A stretch of 64,000 nucleotides of DNA from Patulibacter minatonensis DSM 18081 (GTDB lineage Bacteria; Actinomycetota; Thermoleophilia; Solirubrobacterales; Solirubrobacteraceae), in NCBI RefSeq assembly GCF_000519325.1, contig NZ_KI912613.1, forward strand, positions 5,120,171 to 5,184,170, in the 5' to 3' direction. A model generated the notes under the pieces. It was given only the letters and a program-made list of their open reading frames with translations, searched no databases and was not told the DNA's origin. Both the position numbers and the translations under genes were made by a program. Positions within the stretch are counted from its first letter, which is position 1. Every line of letters starts with the position of its first letter. Shown piece after piece: positions 10,065 to 18,250 of this stretch.

Positions 10065-10649
10065 TCAGGCCTTCGCGACCACGTTGTCGATGATCCCGTA
10101 GGCCTTGGCCTCCTCGGGATCCATGAAGTAGTCGCGCTCGGTGTCCTTCTTCACCTTCTCGAGCGGCGTGCCCGAGTGGTGGGAGATGATCTGGTCGAGC
10201 TTGCCGCGCAGCTCGATGATCTCCCGCGCGTGGATGTCGACGTCCGTCGCCTGGCCCTGGAAGCCGGAGCTGACCTGGTGGATCAGGATCTTCGAGTTCG
10301 GCAGCGACATCCGCTTGCCCGGCGCGCCGCCCGAGAGGATGACCGCGCCCATCGACATCGCGATGCCGACGCAGATCGTCCGCACCTGCGGCTTGATCAT
10401 CTGCATCGTGTCGTAGATCGCCAGACCGGCGTACACGGAGCCGCCCGGCGAGTTGATGTAGATGGAGATGTCCTTGTCCTCGTCGTCCGAGGCCAGGTGC
10501 AGCAGCTGCGCGACGATCAGGTTCGCGATCTGGTCGTCGACGGGCGTCCCCAGGAAGATGATCCGCTCGTTGAGGAGGCGGCTGTAGATGTCGAACGCGC
10601 GCTCGCCGCGGGCGGTCTGCTCAACGACCATGGGGACCATCGGACTCAT
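10065..10649 (-). CDS. clpP: ATP-dependent Clp protease proteolytic subunit
   Basis: 194 residues from the ATG at 10649, typical for ClpP. The catalytic triad is readable as Ser99 (AMSMGA), His124 (ILIHQ) and Asp173 (TERDYF). It forms the barrel protease that works with ClpX. An in-frame start at 10745 would add 32 Arg/Pro/Ser-rich residues with no family support. A GAGGGA ribosome-binding-like sequence sits about 10 bases before the chosen ATG. It lies between tig (156-base gap) and clpX (43-base gap). Actinobacteria often carry two clpP copies; only one is present here. Confidence 0.95.
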   Translation of the reverse strand: MSPMVPMVVEQTARGERAFDIYSRLLNERIIFLGTPVDDQIANLIVAQLLHLASDDEDKDISIYINSPGGSVYAGLAIYDTMQMIKPQVRTICVGIAMSMGAVILSGGAPGKRMSLPNSKILIHQVSSGFQGQATDVDIHAREIIELRGKLDQIISHHSGTPLEKVKKDTERDYFMDPEEAKAYGIIDNVVAKA

Positions 10650-10805
10650 GCTGGGGTTCCCTCTTCGGTGTGGGGATGACGGGTCCTGCCGGCGCCGGGG
10701 CGTCGACGGACGGGACTCTGAAAGACCTGCGCTTGAGCGTACCAACCGCTCCCGCGCACCCCGCCGCCCGGGGGAGCCCCGGGCGGAGGGGCGACGCGGC
10801 CGGGA

Positions 10806-12287
10806 CTACGCCTCGGTCGGCGCGTCCTCGGTCGGGGCGTCGGCAGCCTCGGCCTCGTCGCCCTCGGGGGCGTCGGCGGCCTCGTCGGCCGCGGCCTCCT
10901 CGGCGGCCCACGGGCGGCCGCCGCCGGTGGCGGCGTCCTCGCCGGGCTCCGGCGTCCAGAGCAGGCCCTTGGACTTCGCGTCCTCGACGGACACGGCGGT
11001 CGCGGCCTCGACGAGCTTCTCGATCGCCTGCTGCTGCGCGACGTCGGAGACGAGCTCGTCGCGGTGCCCGTCGCGCACGAGGCGCTTGAGCAGCTTCTCG
11101 GGGGTCGTGCCCTGCTGCGCCGCCGGGGCGTTCAGGACGTCCAGGAGGTCGCCGTCGCCGGGCTCGATGCCCTCCTGCGCGATGTACGCCTCGACCGCGG
11201 CCTCGCGACGGAGCGACCGGGCGGCCTCCGGCGAGGCCTCGCCGATCAGCTCCTCCTCGGTCTTGCCCGACATCTGGAAGTAGAGCTCGCGCTGGATGCC
11301 CTGCTGCGCCAGCTGGTTCAGCGTGCGCTCGAGGAGCTCGGCGGCCCGCGCCCGCGCGAGGGAGTCCGGGATCTCGACCTCGGCCTTGAGCATCAGGGTG
11401 TCGATGACGGCCTCGCGGTACTCGCGCTCGACGTTCGTGCCGTCCTGCTCGCTGAGGCGCTGCCCGATGTCCTCGCGCAGCTCGTCGAGCGTGTCGACGC
11501 CGGCGGCCTCCTCGGCGAAGCTGTCGTCGAGCTCGGGGAGCTGCTTCTCCTGCACCTCGTGCACGGTGACCGAGAAGATCGCCTCGACGCCCTGCAGCGC
11601 CTCGGCGCCGTAGTCGTCCGGGAACTGCACGGTGACGTCGCGGTCCTCGCCGCCCTTGGCGCCCTGCAGCTGGTCCTCGAAGCCGGGGACGAGGCGGCCG
11701 GAGCCCAGCTCGACGAGCTGGTCGCGGCCGGCGCCGCCCTCGAACTCCTCGCCATCGATGCGGCCGACGAAGCTGATGAGGACGGTGTCGCCCTCCTTGG
11801 CCTCGCGGTCCACGGCGACGAGCTTCGCCTGGCGCTCGCGGAGCTGCTCGATCTCCTTGTCGACGCGCTCGGCGTCGGCGACGGCCTCGCGACGGCCGAC
11901 CTCGAAGGGCTCCAGGCCGCCGAGGGTGGCGACGGGGCGGACGCTGATCTCGAAGTCGAACGTCAGCGGCTGGCCGGCGGCCGGGGCCTCGCCGATGTTG
12001 ACCTCGGGCTCGCCGACGGTCTTGATGTCGGCCTCCTCGATCGCCGCGACGAGCCAGGTGCCCATCGTGCGGCGCAGGGCCTCGTCGAGCACCGTCTCGC
12101 GGCCGTAGCGACGGATCACGACCGGGGGCGGGACCTTGCCCTGTCGGAAGCCCGGCATGCGGAGGTCGCGGGCGAGCACCTTGGCGGTGTCGAGCATCGC
12201 CTGCTCGAGCGCCTTGGTGGTCACCTCGGCCTCGACCTTGACGCGGGAATCGGGGAGTTCGGTGACGGTCGTGGAGACAGCGGACAT
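10806..12287 (-). CDS. tig: Trigger factor, ribosome-associated chaperone and prolyl isomerase
   Basis: 493 residues. The ribosome-docking signature GFRQGKVP is at residues 46-53, the FKBP-type PPIase domain starts near GDTVLISFVGRIDG, and a long alpha-helical C-terminal domain follows. The last 60 or so residues are a strongly acidic, alanine-rich tail, common in high-GC actinobacteria. Trigger factor binds nascent chains at the ribosome exit. The ATG at 12287 was chosen; the upstream start at 12347 adds 20 residues unlike the family. A TATCGT hexamer lies 11 bases upstream. clpP and clpX follow on the same strand. Confidence 0.95.
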   Translation of the reverse strand: MSAVSTTVTELPDSRVKVEAEVTTKALEQAMLDTAKVLARDLRMPGFRQGKVPPPVVIRRYGRETVLDEALRRTMGTWLVAAIEEADIKTVGEPEVNIGEAPAAGQPLTFDFEISVRPVATLGGLEPFEVGRREAVADAERVDKEIEQLRERQAKLVAVDREAKEGDTVLISFVGRIDGEEFEGGAGRDQLVELGSGRLVPGFEDQLQGAKGGEDRDVTVQFPDDYGAEALQGVEAIFSVTVHEVQEKQLPELDDSFAEEAAGVDTLDELREDIGQRLSEQDGTNVEREYREAVIDTLMLKAEVEIPDSLARARAAELLERTLNQLAQQGIQRELYFQMSGKTEEELIGEASPEAARSLRREAAVEAYIAQEGIEPGDGDLLDVLNAPAAQQGTTPEKLLKRLVRDGHRDELVSDVAQQQAIEKLVEAATAVSVEDAKSKGLLWTPEPGEDAATGGGRPWAAEEAAADEAADAPEGDEAEAADAPTEDAPTEA

Positions 12288-12471
12288 GAGAATCGGCAAC
12301 GATAGCGTCGTGACAGACCCCGGGGCTCCCACGCGGCTGGACCGCACCCTCCTCGCGGTCGTCTCCGGCCCGGTCGGGCACCTGGTGGGGACGGCGCTGG
12401 AGGTCGGGGCCGCGCTGGCGCCCGTCGTCGCGGCGCGGGTGCGCGCCCGGTTCGCTCGCCGCGGCGCCTGA
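12286..12471 (+). CDS. Possible small protein divergent from tig
   Basis: A 61-residue frame from an ATG at 12286, or 53 residues from a GTG at 12310. The middle is hydrophobic (LLAVVSGPVGHLVGTALEVG) and the end is arginine-rich. It sits between tig and a strong hairpin at 12499-12522, where a short transcript would end. I do not recognise it. In sequence this GC-rich a chance open frame of this length is common, so confidence is low. Confidence 0.35.
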   Translation: MRIGNDSVVTDPGAPTRLDRTLLAVVSGPVGHLVGTALEVGAALAPVVAARVRARFARRGA

Positions 12472-12498
12472 GCGTCGCCCGCGACACCCCGGAACGGC

Positions 12499-12522
12499 CG
12501 CGGCGCCCGTGAGGGCGCCGCG
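12499..12522. terminator. Bidirectional hairpin terminator candidate
   Basis: A perfect 10-bp stem (CGCGGCGCCC with its complement) and a GTGA loop. It lies between the end of the small plus-strand frame at 12471 and the end of the minus-strand exported protein gene at 12568. There is no T-tract, as is usual in GC-rich actinobacteria. Confidence 0.6.
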
Positions 12523-12567
12523 TGGTCCTGCGGGTGCCGCGCCGGAGCGCGGCGGGTGTCCGTCGGC

Positions 12568-13314
12568 TCAGCAGGAGACCGTCAGGGCGACCTGACGGTC
12601 GGCCGGCTGGTTGGCCGAGTTCTGCACGATGACGCGGAGCTGGTTCGCGGCGGCCGCCTGCACGTTCGCGGTCGCGCCCGGCGCGGCGTCGGTCCCGTAG
12701 ACGGTGACCTGCGGGACGCACTTGCTGATGTCCGCGTCGGCGGTCACCAGGTACCGGCCCTCGGACTCGCGGGCACCGGCGGTGAAGCCGCTCTGGTTGG
12801 CCAGCGCGCCGTCGGTGCCGACGATGGTCTTCTTCGTGCCGGCCTTCGCGGCGGCGGCGGCGGTGTCGGCGATCTGCGACGCGTCGAGGCCGTCGACCTT
12901 GTCGGCGTTCAGGCCGGTCGCGACGCCCGTGGCGTTCGTCGTGAACGGGGCGACCTTGCTCTTGTCGGAGGCGATCGTGTTGATCGTGCCACCGAGCACG
13001 CCGCGGAAGCGGAAGTTGAACGCCTGGCCGTTGCTGAGGTTCGAGGCCTCGATGCAGCCCTGCCCGGAGGCCGCCGCGCGGCAGCCGTAGATCGCGCCGC
13101 CGCCCGCGCCGAGGTTGGACTGGCGGGTGCCGAAGTTCGAGCTGTTCGCGATGACGCGGGTCTCGGACGTGAAGGTGCCGTTGCGGGTGCCGCCCTTCAG
13201 TTCCTTGCCGTTGCTCGCGCCGACGGCGAGCGGGGCGGCGATGGCGACGGACACGGTGGCCGCGGCGGTGACGGTCAGGACGCGGCCGGTGAAGGCCGAG
13301 CGAATGCGGGACAT
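12568..13314 (-). CDS. Exported protein with an NADKVDG motif
   Basis: 248 residues beginning with a Sec-type signal peptide (basic SRIRSAFTGR, then a hydrophobic run ending near IAAPLAVGAS). The mature part carries GLNADKVDGLDASQI, a motif I know from many secreted proteins of Solirubrobacterales-type actinobacteria and from tail-fibre-like proteins. Paired cysteines (near YGCRAA and QGCIEA, and at the C-terminus ALTVSC) suggest disulfides outside the cell. A GGAGA sequence precedes the ATG. Function is unknown; a surface or adhesive role is a guess. Confidence 0.82.
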   Translation of the reverse strand: MSRIRSAFTGRVLTVTAAATVSVAIAAPLAVGASNGKELKGGTRNGTFTSETRVIANSSNFGTRQSNLGAGGGAIYGCRAAASGQGCIEASNLSNGQAFNFRFRGVLGGTINTIASDKSKVAPFTTNATGVATGLNADKVDGLDASQIADTAAAAAKAGTKKTIVGTDGALANQSGFTAGARESEGRYLVTADADISKCVPQVTVYGTDAAPGATANVQAAAANQLRVIVQNSANQPADRQVALTVSC

Positions 13315-13502
13315 GGGGGGTGTCTCCTCGTACTGGTGTGCGTTACACCTCCATCAACCACGCGGGCGGCGCGGAGTTGCGGTGCACGCCGAAATGCCTG
13401 GGCGATGCAACGTCCCGCCCACGGGCATCCGGCGGCCGGACCAAGAGGTCCCCGGAACGAGCGACGGCGCCGCTGCGGGGCAGCGACGCCGTCTGCGCGA
13501 GG

Positions 13503-13576
13503 GGCGAACGACGGGGCTCGAACCCGCGACCGCCTGGACCACAACCAGGAGCTCTACCGACTGAGCTACGTCCGCC
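13503..13576 (-). tRNA. tRNA-His (anticodon GTG)
   Basis: The minus strand folds into a cloverleaf: acceptor GCGGACG pairing with CGTTCGC (one G-T pair), D-arm GCTC/GAGC, anticodon stem CCTGG/CCAGG around the loop TTGTGGT, and a T-arm with TTCGAGC. The base before the acceptor (13576) is G and the discriminator (13503) is C, the extra G-1:C73 pair unique to tRNA-His. The CCA end is not encoded (CCT follows), so the cca gene in this window would be needed to add it. Confidence 0.95.
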
Positions 13577-13629
13577 GCGCGCTGGTCAAGATACCGCGTT
13601 GCCCGCCGGTCCGCCCGCCGGGCTCGCCG

Positions 13630-13905
13630 TCACTGGATGATGCAGGGCTGCGACGGCTGGCCCTTGATGCGGAACTTGATCTGGGTGACGAGCTTCGGCT
13701 TCTTCTTCTGGAACGCCGCGCACTTCAGGTTGGCGTCCGCCGTGTCCGTGGCGTCGACCACCCCGTTCTGCTTGACCTTCGGCAGGCTCTTGATGAGCTT
13801 CTGCTGGGCCTCGTCCTCCTTCGAACCGCCCCCACCGCACCCGGAGACGCCCAGTGAGGCGACCAGGAGCACCGGGAGGGCGACGGATCTCGTGCGCGCG
13901 TGCAT
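13630..13905 (-). CDS. Small lipoprotein
   Basis: 91 residues with a lipoprotein signal peptide (VALPVLLVASLGVSGCGGGG; lipobox GVSGC, cysteine near residue 23). The mature part is short, lysine-rich and has two cysteines (LKCAAF and the C-terminal PCIIQ), so a single disulfide is likely. A TAGGTT hexamer six bases before the ATG suggests a leaderless mRNA. It lies between the His and Arg tRNA genes. The family is not recognised. Confidence 0.75.
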   Translation of the reverse strand: MHARTRSVALPVLLVASLGVSGCGGGGSKEDEAQQKLIKSLPKVKQNGVVDATDTADANLKCAAFQKKKPKLVTQIKFRIKGQPSQPCIIQ

Positions 13906-13967
13906 CGCGCGAACCTATCCGCTCGGCGCGAGGGACGTGCACGTCGTCCGCGCACGCCCGGGTGAGG

Positions 13968-14041
13968 CGCCCCCACTTGGATTCGAACCAAGGACCTGCG
14001 GATTAGAAGGCCGCTGCTCTATCCAGCTGAGCTATGGGGGC
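13968..14041 (-). tRNA. tRNA-Arg (anticodon TCT)
   Basis: A minus-strand cloverleaf with acceptor GCCCCCA/TGGGGGC, D-stem GCTC/GAGC, anticodon loop CTTCTAA (anticodon TCT, reading AGA), and T-stem CTTGG/CCAAG with TTCGAAT. The top pair of the anticodon stem next to the loop is C-T, a mismatch seen in many tRNA-Arg(TCT). The discriminator is G and no CCA is encoded. Confidence 0.94.
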
Positions 14042-14068
14042 AGGGGTCCTCGAGGGACGCCGGTCAGG

Positions 14069-14740
14069 CTAGCGCGGGGCGTCGCGCCGCGGTCGGTCGG
14101 GCGCGGTGCGGAAGACGCGGTCCCACCACGGGGCGCTGATCCCGAAGCCCCGGGTGTCGTCCTGGAAATGGTGGCGCATGTGCTTCTCGCGCAGGCGGCG
14201 TCCGAACGCCGTCCGCGGCGTGTGGTGGTGCAGGGCGTGGTGCGTCATGTCGTACACGAGGTACCCGACCAGGAAGCCGACGCCGACGGACAGGCCCGAG
14301 CCGATCCCGAAGAGCGCCACGAAGCCCAGCACGAACGCCGCGGAGCCGGGGACCGAGACCGCCGGCGGCATGACGAGGCGGAGCGGGTCGTTCGGGTGGT
14401 CGTGGTGCACGCCGTGGACCATCCAGTGCAGGCGGGCGCCGAACCCCTTCTCGGGCTCGATGTGGAAGACGATCCGGTGCGTCCAGTACTCGACGAGCCC
14501 CCAGAACGCCCAGCCGCAGAACGCGAGCAGCGCGAGCTCGCCCGTCCCCACGCGGCGGTCCGCCAGCACGGCGACGACGACGATCGCCGGGACGAAGACG
14601 AGCACGGGGACGATCGGGTGCACCCGGGTCACCTTGTCGACGACCGGCGTGCGGAACATCGGCGGCGAGGCCTTCAGCACGTCCGTGCGGGTCGCCGGGG
14701 CGGGCGTCGGCGCTGGCGGTTCCTGGACCTCGCTGGACAC
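14069..14740 (-). CDS. Membrane fatty-acid hydroxylase superfamily protein
   Basis: 223 residues from a GTG at 14740. Several hydrophobic segments surround the histidine clusters of the di-iron fatty-acid hydroxylase / sterol desaturase superfamily: HRIVFH, then HWMVHGVHHDHP, then MTHHALHHH and REKHMRHHFQDD. The pattern most resembles fatty-acid 2-hydroxylase (FA2H-like) proteins. It would insert a hydroxyl group into membrane lipid acyl chains using oxygen. The first 30 residues are Pro/Ala-rich and cytoplasmic-looking. No in-frame ATG exists near the start, so GTG is inferred. It lies alone between two tRNA genes. Confidence 0.87.
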   Translation of the reverse strand: MSSEVQEPPAPTPAPATRTDVLKASPPMFRTPVVDKVTRVHPIVPVLVFVPAIVVVAVLADRRVGTGELALLAFCGWAFWGLVEYWTHRIVFHIEPEKGFGARLHWMVHGVHHDHPNDPLRLVMPPAVSVPGSAAFVLGFVALFGIGSGLSVGVGFLVGYLVYDMTHHALHHHTPRTAFGRRLREKHMRHHFQDDTRGFGISAPWWDRVFRTAPDRPRRDAPR

Positions 14741-14862
14741 GCCGACATCTTCGCACGTCCGTTCGGTCGCCCGAAGCGGATCTCCCTGGCTCTGCTCGTC
14801 GGGGGCCGCCGGGTGCGGGGCGCGGGACCGTGGTCCTCTCGCGCGTCCGCGGTCCTCGTCGA

Positions 14863-14936
14863 TCGGGGCGCCCGGATTCGAACCGGGGACCCCCGACACC
14901 CAAAGTCGGTGCGCTACCAGGCTGCGCCACGCCCCG
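14863..14936 (-). tRNA. tRNA-Pro (anticodon TGG)
   Basis: Minus-strand cloverleaf: acceptor CGGGGCG/CGCCCCG, D-arm GCGC/GCGC with AGCCTGGTA, anticodon stem CCGAC/GTCGG around TTTGGGT (anticodon TGG), and T-arm CCCGG/CCGGG with TTCGAAT. The C-G first pair of the acceptor is typical of tRNA-Pro. Discriminator A; no CCA is encoded. Confidence 0.95.
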
Positions 14937-15040
14937 TCCCTGCCGGGCGAGTATAGGCATTCGTCCACGCGCTCGGACAGCCCGCCCGCGGTGGCATACT
15001 GGACCTTCGGCCTCGATCCCGGAACCACGAGGGAACAACG

Positions 15041-15454
15041 ATGCAGGTCAACGCTCGCGCGAACCGCGACGACCATCTCCGCCACACCGTGCGGATGCGG
15101 CACCACAGCACGACCGTCGACGAGCCGGCGGAGATGGGCGGTGAGGACGCCGGACCGACGCCCCAGGAGCTCATGGCCGCGAGCCTCGCCTCCTGTACGG
15201 CCATCACGCTCCAGATGTACGCCGACCGCAAGGGCTGGGACATCGGCGACATCGAGGTGGAGTGCTCCTACAAGCCCGCGCCCGAGCGCGGCTGCCCGAC
15301 CCGCTTCGAGCTCGTGATGCGCGTCGACGAGGGCGTCTCCGACGACGTCCTCGACCGGCTCCGCGTGATCGCCACCAAGTGCCCGGTGCACCGCATCCTC
15401 GACGGCGAGGTCATGTTCGACGAGCGCGTCGAGCGGGTTGCCCGCGTCGCCTGA
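15041..15454 (+). CDS. OsmC/Ohr family peroxide-reducing protein
   Basis: 137 residues, the usual OsmC length. These enzymes reduce organic or fatty-acid hydroperoxides with a pair of cysteines. Cys52 (SLASCTAI) and Cys114 (TKCPVHR) are in the expected places, the first after GPTPQELMAAS. GAGGGA precedes the ATG by about seven bases, and a CATACT -10-like hexamer lies some 45 bases upstream. The next gene starts inside its last codons, so the two are probably co-transcribed. Whether it is OsmC-type or another branch (YhfA-like) is not decided. Confidence 0.9.
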   Translation: MQVNARANRDDHLRHTVRMRHHSTTVDEPAEMGGEDAGPTPQELMAASLASCTAITLQMYADRKGWDIGDIEVECSYKPAPERGCPTRFELVMRVDEGVSDDVLDRLRVIATKCPVHRILDGEVMFDERVERVARVA

Positions 15455-16043
15455 TCCGCGCGAGCGCATCCGCGCGTCCCTGCTCCGGACGGAGCCGGCC
15501 GCGGAGCTCGCGGCCCACGGCTCGACGCGGGCCGCGGTCCTCGTCCCGCTCCTCGAGCTCGACGGCCGCCTCCACGTCGTGCTCACGCGTCGCCGGAGCG
15601 ACATGCGCCGGCACGCCGGGGAGATCTCGTTCCCGGGCGGCCGGTCCGACCCCGAGGACGTCAGCCCCACGGCGACGGCGCTGCGCGAGGCCCACGAGGA
15701 GGTCGGGCTGCCCCCGGACCACGTCGAGATCCTCGGTGCCCTGTCGCCGGTCGGCACCTTCGTCACCGGGTTCGCCGTGTACCCCGTCGTCGGCTGGGTC
15801 GACCATCCGGGCGAGTGGCAGCTCTCCCCGCGCGAGGTCGACGCCGTCCTCGAGCTCGAGCTCGGTGCCCTGAAGTCCGGGTACGAGCGGCGTCGGCTCG
15901 TCCGGCGCGGGGTCCCGTTCACCACGGACGCCTACGTCGTCGGCGACCACGTGGTCTGGGGGGCGACCGGCCGCATGCTGAAGGAGCTCCTCGAGCGCAT
16001 GCCCGAGGACCTCGTGGGCGCTCCGCAGCCCGCGCGCCGCTGA
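15438..16043 (+). CDS. CoA pyrophosphatase-type Nudix hydrolase
   Basis: 201 residues. The pattern LTRRRSDMRRHAGEISFPGG is the signature of the CoA-diphosphatase (UPF0035/NudL) branch, immediately followed by a Nudix box (GGRSDPEDVSPTATALREAHEEVG, residues 67-90; the Glu residues of REAHEE bind metal). The enzyme cleaves CoA or acyl-CoA to phosphopantetheine and adenosine 3',5'-bisphosphate. The best start is a TTG at 15438 that overlaps the end of the OsmC gene by 17 bases, with GAGCGGG just before it. No ATG or GTG occurs in a better place. Confidence 0.88.
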   Translation: MPASPDPRERIRASLLRTEPAAELAAHGSTRAAVLVPLLELDGRLHVVLTRRRSDMRRHAGEISFPGGRSDPEDVSPTATALREAHEEVGLPPDHVEILGALSPVGTFVTGFAVYPVVGWVDHPGEWQLSPREVDAVLELELGALKSGYERRRLVRRGVPFTTDAYVVGDHVVWGATGRMLKELLERMPEDLVGAPQPARR

Positions 16044-16064
16044 CGCCGGGCCCGCGGCCGAAGA

Positions 16065-16562
16065 TCAGCCGCGGTCGCGCGCCAGGATGCGCTCGACCGC
16101 GTCGGCCGCGGAGGCCGCCCAGCCGTCGACGTCGGTCGTCTCGTGGTGCAGGAGGCCCCACGGGATCTCGTTGTGGCGACACATGCGCTCGACGGTCCGG
16201 GCACCCTGGCTGAGGAGCTCCACCGGGAGCGTGCCCCCGCACTCGTAGAGGACGCCGCGCACGGTCGTGTCGATCGTCCGCTCGAGCAGCATCTCGAGGC
16301 GCGTGCCGTGGAGGGCGTGCACCCGCAGCGGGTCGCCCTCGGCGGTCCCGAGCGCCCAGACCAGGACGGTCACGTTGTCGAGCGCGTACCGGAGCGTGCC
16401 GATGCGGTCGGGGTCGCCGTCGTAGGGCTCTCCCCCGGCCTCCGCGATCGCCGCGTGACGCTCGGGGTCGCGGGTCACCACGCGGACCGCGTGGCCCTCG
16501 GCGGCCAGGAGCCGCGTGAGGGCCAGGCCGCGTCGACCGCCGCCGATCAGCAGCAGCCGCAC
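16065..16562 (-). CDS. Small NAD(P)-binding Rossmann-fold protein
   Basis: 165 residues from a GTG at 16562. It begins with a nucleotide-binding beta-alpha-beta unit (LLLIGGGRRGLALTRLLAAEGH, then VVTRD), as in NAD(P)H-binding epimerase-like or NmrA-like proteins, but it is only half the length of a full epimerase. There is no YxxxK catalytic pair, so an oxidoreductase role is doubtful. It ends 21 bases from the convergent Nudix gene. An ATG at 16589 is preceded by a good TAGACT hexamer but is in another frame, so the transcript may carry a short leader. Confidence 0.8.
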   Translation of the reverse strand: MRLLLIGGGRRGLALTRLLAAEGHAVRVVTRDPERHAAIAEAGGEPYDGDPDRIGTLRYALDNVTVLVWALGTAEGDPLRVHALHGTRLEMLLERTIDTTVRGVLYECGGTLPVELLSQGARTVERMCRHNEIPWGLLHHETTDVDGWAASAADAVERILARDRG

Positions 16563-16648
16563 GACGCCGGGAGGGTTCGGAGATCCATGCCGCGAGTCTA
16601 GGTCACCCGCCGCGCTCGTCACCTGCGCCCACCGCCGGGAGCCCGGAG

Positions 16649-16668
16649 GCGTCGGATACAGTCGACGC
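16649..16668. promoter_or_regulatory. Inverted repeat around a -10-like box before the WS/DGAT gene
   Basis: GCGTCG and CGACGC flank GATACAGT, which contains a TACAGT -10-like hexamer. The start codon of the acyltransferase follows 23 bases after the repeat. A regulator bound here would cover the -10 box. This is inference only. Confidence 0.35.
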
Positions 16669-16691
16669 ACCGGTCCCGCCGGTCCGACCCG

Positions 16692-18164
16692 ATGTCCCAG
16701 GCCCACCTCAACGAGCTCACCGCCGCCGACGCCTCCCTCCTGCGGGAGGAGCGCGCGGCGTCGGCGCACATGCACGTCGGCGGGGTGTCGCTCTTCGCCG
16801 GGCCGCCGCCGTCGATCCAGGACATCCGGGCGCACGTGCTCGCACGGCTGGAGCGCGTGCCGCGGTACCGCACGACGCTCGTCCGGCCGCCGCTCGGGAT
16901 CGGCCGCCCGCACTGGGCCGTGGATCCGAACTTCGGCATCGAGTACCACGTGCGTCACGTGGCGCTGCCGTGCCCGGGCGACGAGCGCGAGCTCCTGACG
17001 GCGACGGCGCGCCTGTTCTCGCAGCGCCTCGACCGCCGGAGGCCGCTGTGGGAGCTGTGGGTCGTCGAGGGGGTCGAGGACGAGCGCTTCGCGATCGTGA
17101 CGAAGTCGCACCAGGCGCTGGTCGACGGGGTCGTCACGCTCGACCTGATGGAGGCGCTCCTCGACGCCGACCCGGAGCCGGCGCCCCCGGAGCCCGGAGC
17201 GCGCCCCGGACGATGGCTCGCGCCCCCGTTGCCGACGTCCGCGCAGCTCGTGGCCTCCGCCGTCCGGGAGGCCGGCAGGATGGTCGTCGACCGGCCCGTG
17301 CGGCTCGCCGCGGCGGTCACCCGCCCGGCGGAGGCGCTCGCCGAGGCGGCGGCCGGTGCGGCCGGCCTCGGAGGACGCGTGTCGCGTCGGCTCAAGCCGG
17401 CCCCGCCGTCGCCGTTGAACGTGCCGATCGGCCCGCACCGCCGACTGGCGCGGGCCGCCGTCCCCCTCGCCGACCTCAAGCGCGTCAAGGACACCTTCGG
17501 GGGCTCCGTCAACGACGCGGTGCTGGCGCTGGTCGCGGGCGCGGTGCGCCACTGGATGACCGAGCGCGGTCTGCAGACGACGGGCGTGGAGCTGCGGGTG
17601 GCGGTGCCGCTCGCGGTGCAGGCCCGCAGGCGCGAGCCGCGGACGATCACCCTCGTCCACGCCCCGCTGCCGATCGGCGAGGCCGACCCGCTCGTCCGCC
17701 TCGAACGGATCCGGCGGGCGATGTCCGAGAACACCGCCGGGCGCCACCCCCTCACGGCCGAGCGCCTGACGTCGGCCGAGCGGTTCGCGCTGCCGAGCGT
17801 GCTGGCGCAGGTCTCCCGGCTGGAGATGGACACCAGGCGCTTCAACCTGGTGGTCAGCAACGTCCCCGGACCCCGGAGCGACGAGTTCTTCCTGGGCCGG
17901 CGTCTGCAGGCCACGATCCCGATCCCGTTCCTCTCGGGCGACCGGACGCTGGCGATCGCGGTGACGTCCTACGCCGGGACGGCGGAGTTCGGGCTGCTCG
18001 GGGACCTCGACAAGCTCGCGGACCTCGACATCCTGGCCGACGGGGTCACGCGGTCGCTCGCGGAGCTCCTGGAGCTCGCGGCGGACGGGCGCCGGTCGCG
18101 GAGCGCGGGCCGCGGCACGGGCGGGCGGGCGACCGCCCCGACCCCGACCGACCGACCGGACTGA
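16692..18164 (+). CDS. Wax ester synthase / diacylglycerol acyltransferase family protein
   Basis: 490 residues, normal for bacterial WS/DGAT proteins, which esterify acyl-CoA to fatty alcohols or diacylglycerol. Visible family marks are PLWELWVVEG (residues 118-127), GGSVNDAVLALVAGA in the C-terminal half and VVSNVPGPRSDEFF. The active-site motif HHxxxDG reads HQALVDG (residues 140-146): the second, catalytic histidine is glutamine. Either this subfamily tolerates Gln or the protein has altered activity. It is transcribed alone, with an inverted repeat over its -10 region, and is convergent with the cytochrome oxidase cluster. Confidence 0.9.
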   Translation: MSQAHLNELTAADASLLREERAASAHMHVGGVSLFAGPPPSIQDIRAHVLARLERVPRYRTTLVRPPLGIGRPHWAVDPNFGIEYHVRHVALPCPGDERELLTATARLFSQRLDRRRPLWELWVVEGVEDERFAIVTKSHQALVDGVVTLDLMEALLDADPEPAPPEPGARPGRWLAPPLPTSAQLVASAVREAGRMVVDRPVRLAAAVTRPAEALAEAAAGAAGLGGRVSRRLKPAPPSPLNVPIGPHRRLARAAVPLADLKRVKDTFGGSVNDAVLALVAGAVRHWMTERGLQTTGVELRVAVPLAVQARRREPRTITLVHAPLPIGEADPLVRLERIRRAMSENTAGRHPLTAERLTSAERFALPSVLAQVSRLEMDTRRFNLVVSNVPGPRSDEFFLGRRLQATIPIPFLSGDRTLAIAVTSYAGTAEFGLLGDLDKLADLDILADGVTRSLAELLELAADGRRSRSAGRGTGGRATAPTPTDRPD

Positions 18165-18250
18165 CCGGCGCCCGTGGGCGCGGGCCGGCTCCGGGACGAC
18201 GGCGGTGCGTGCGGCGGGAAGCGTCCCCGTCACCCCACCGTCGCGGACGA

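Noticed and set aside
10621-12381. A 586-codon minus-strand frame over tig
   Set aside because: It is the shifted frame of tig and the clpP leader, without motif. tig is complete at 10806-12287.
13320-13640. Protein-like frames over the tRNA-His gene, including a stretch like GSNPRPPGPQPGALPTELR
   Set aside because: This peptide is the familiar spurious translation of tRNA genes. The cloverleaf explains the sequence.
16587-16589. Leaderless ATG after TAGACT as the start of the Rossmann protein gene
   Set aside because: Spacing fits the rule, but this ATG is out of frame with the Rossmann protein and closes without a protein-like product.
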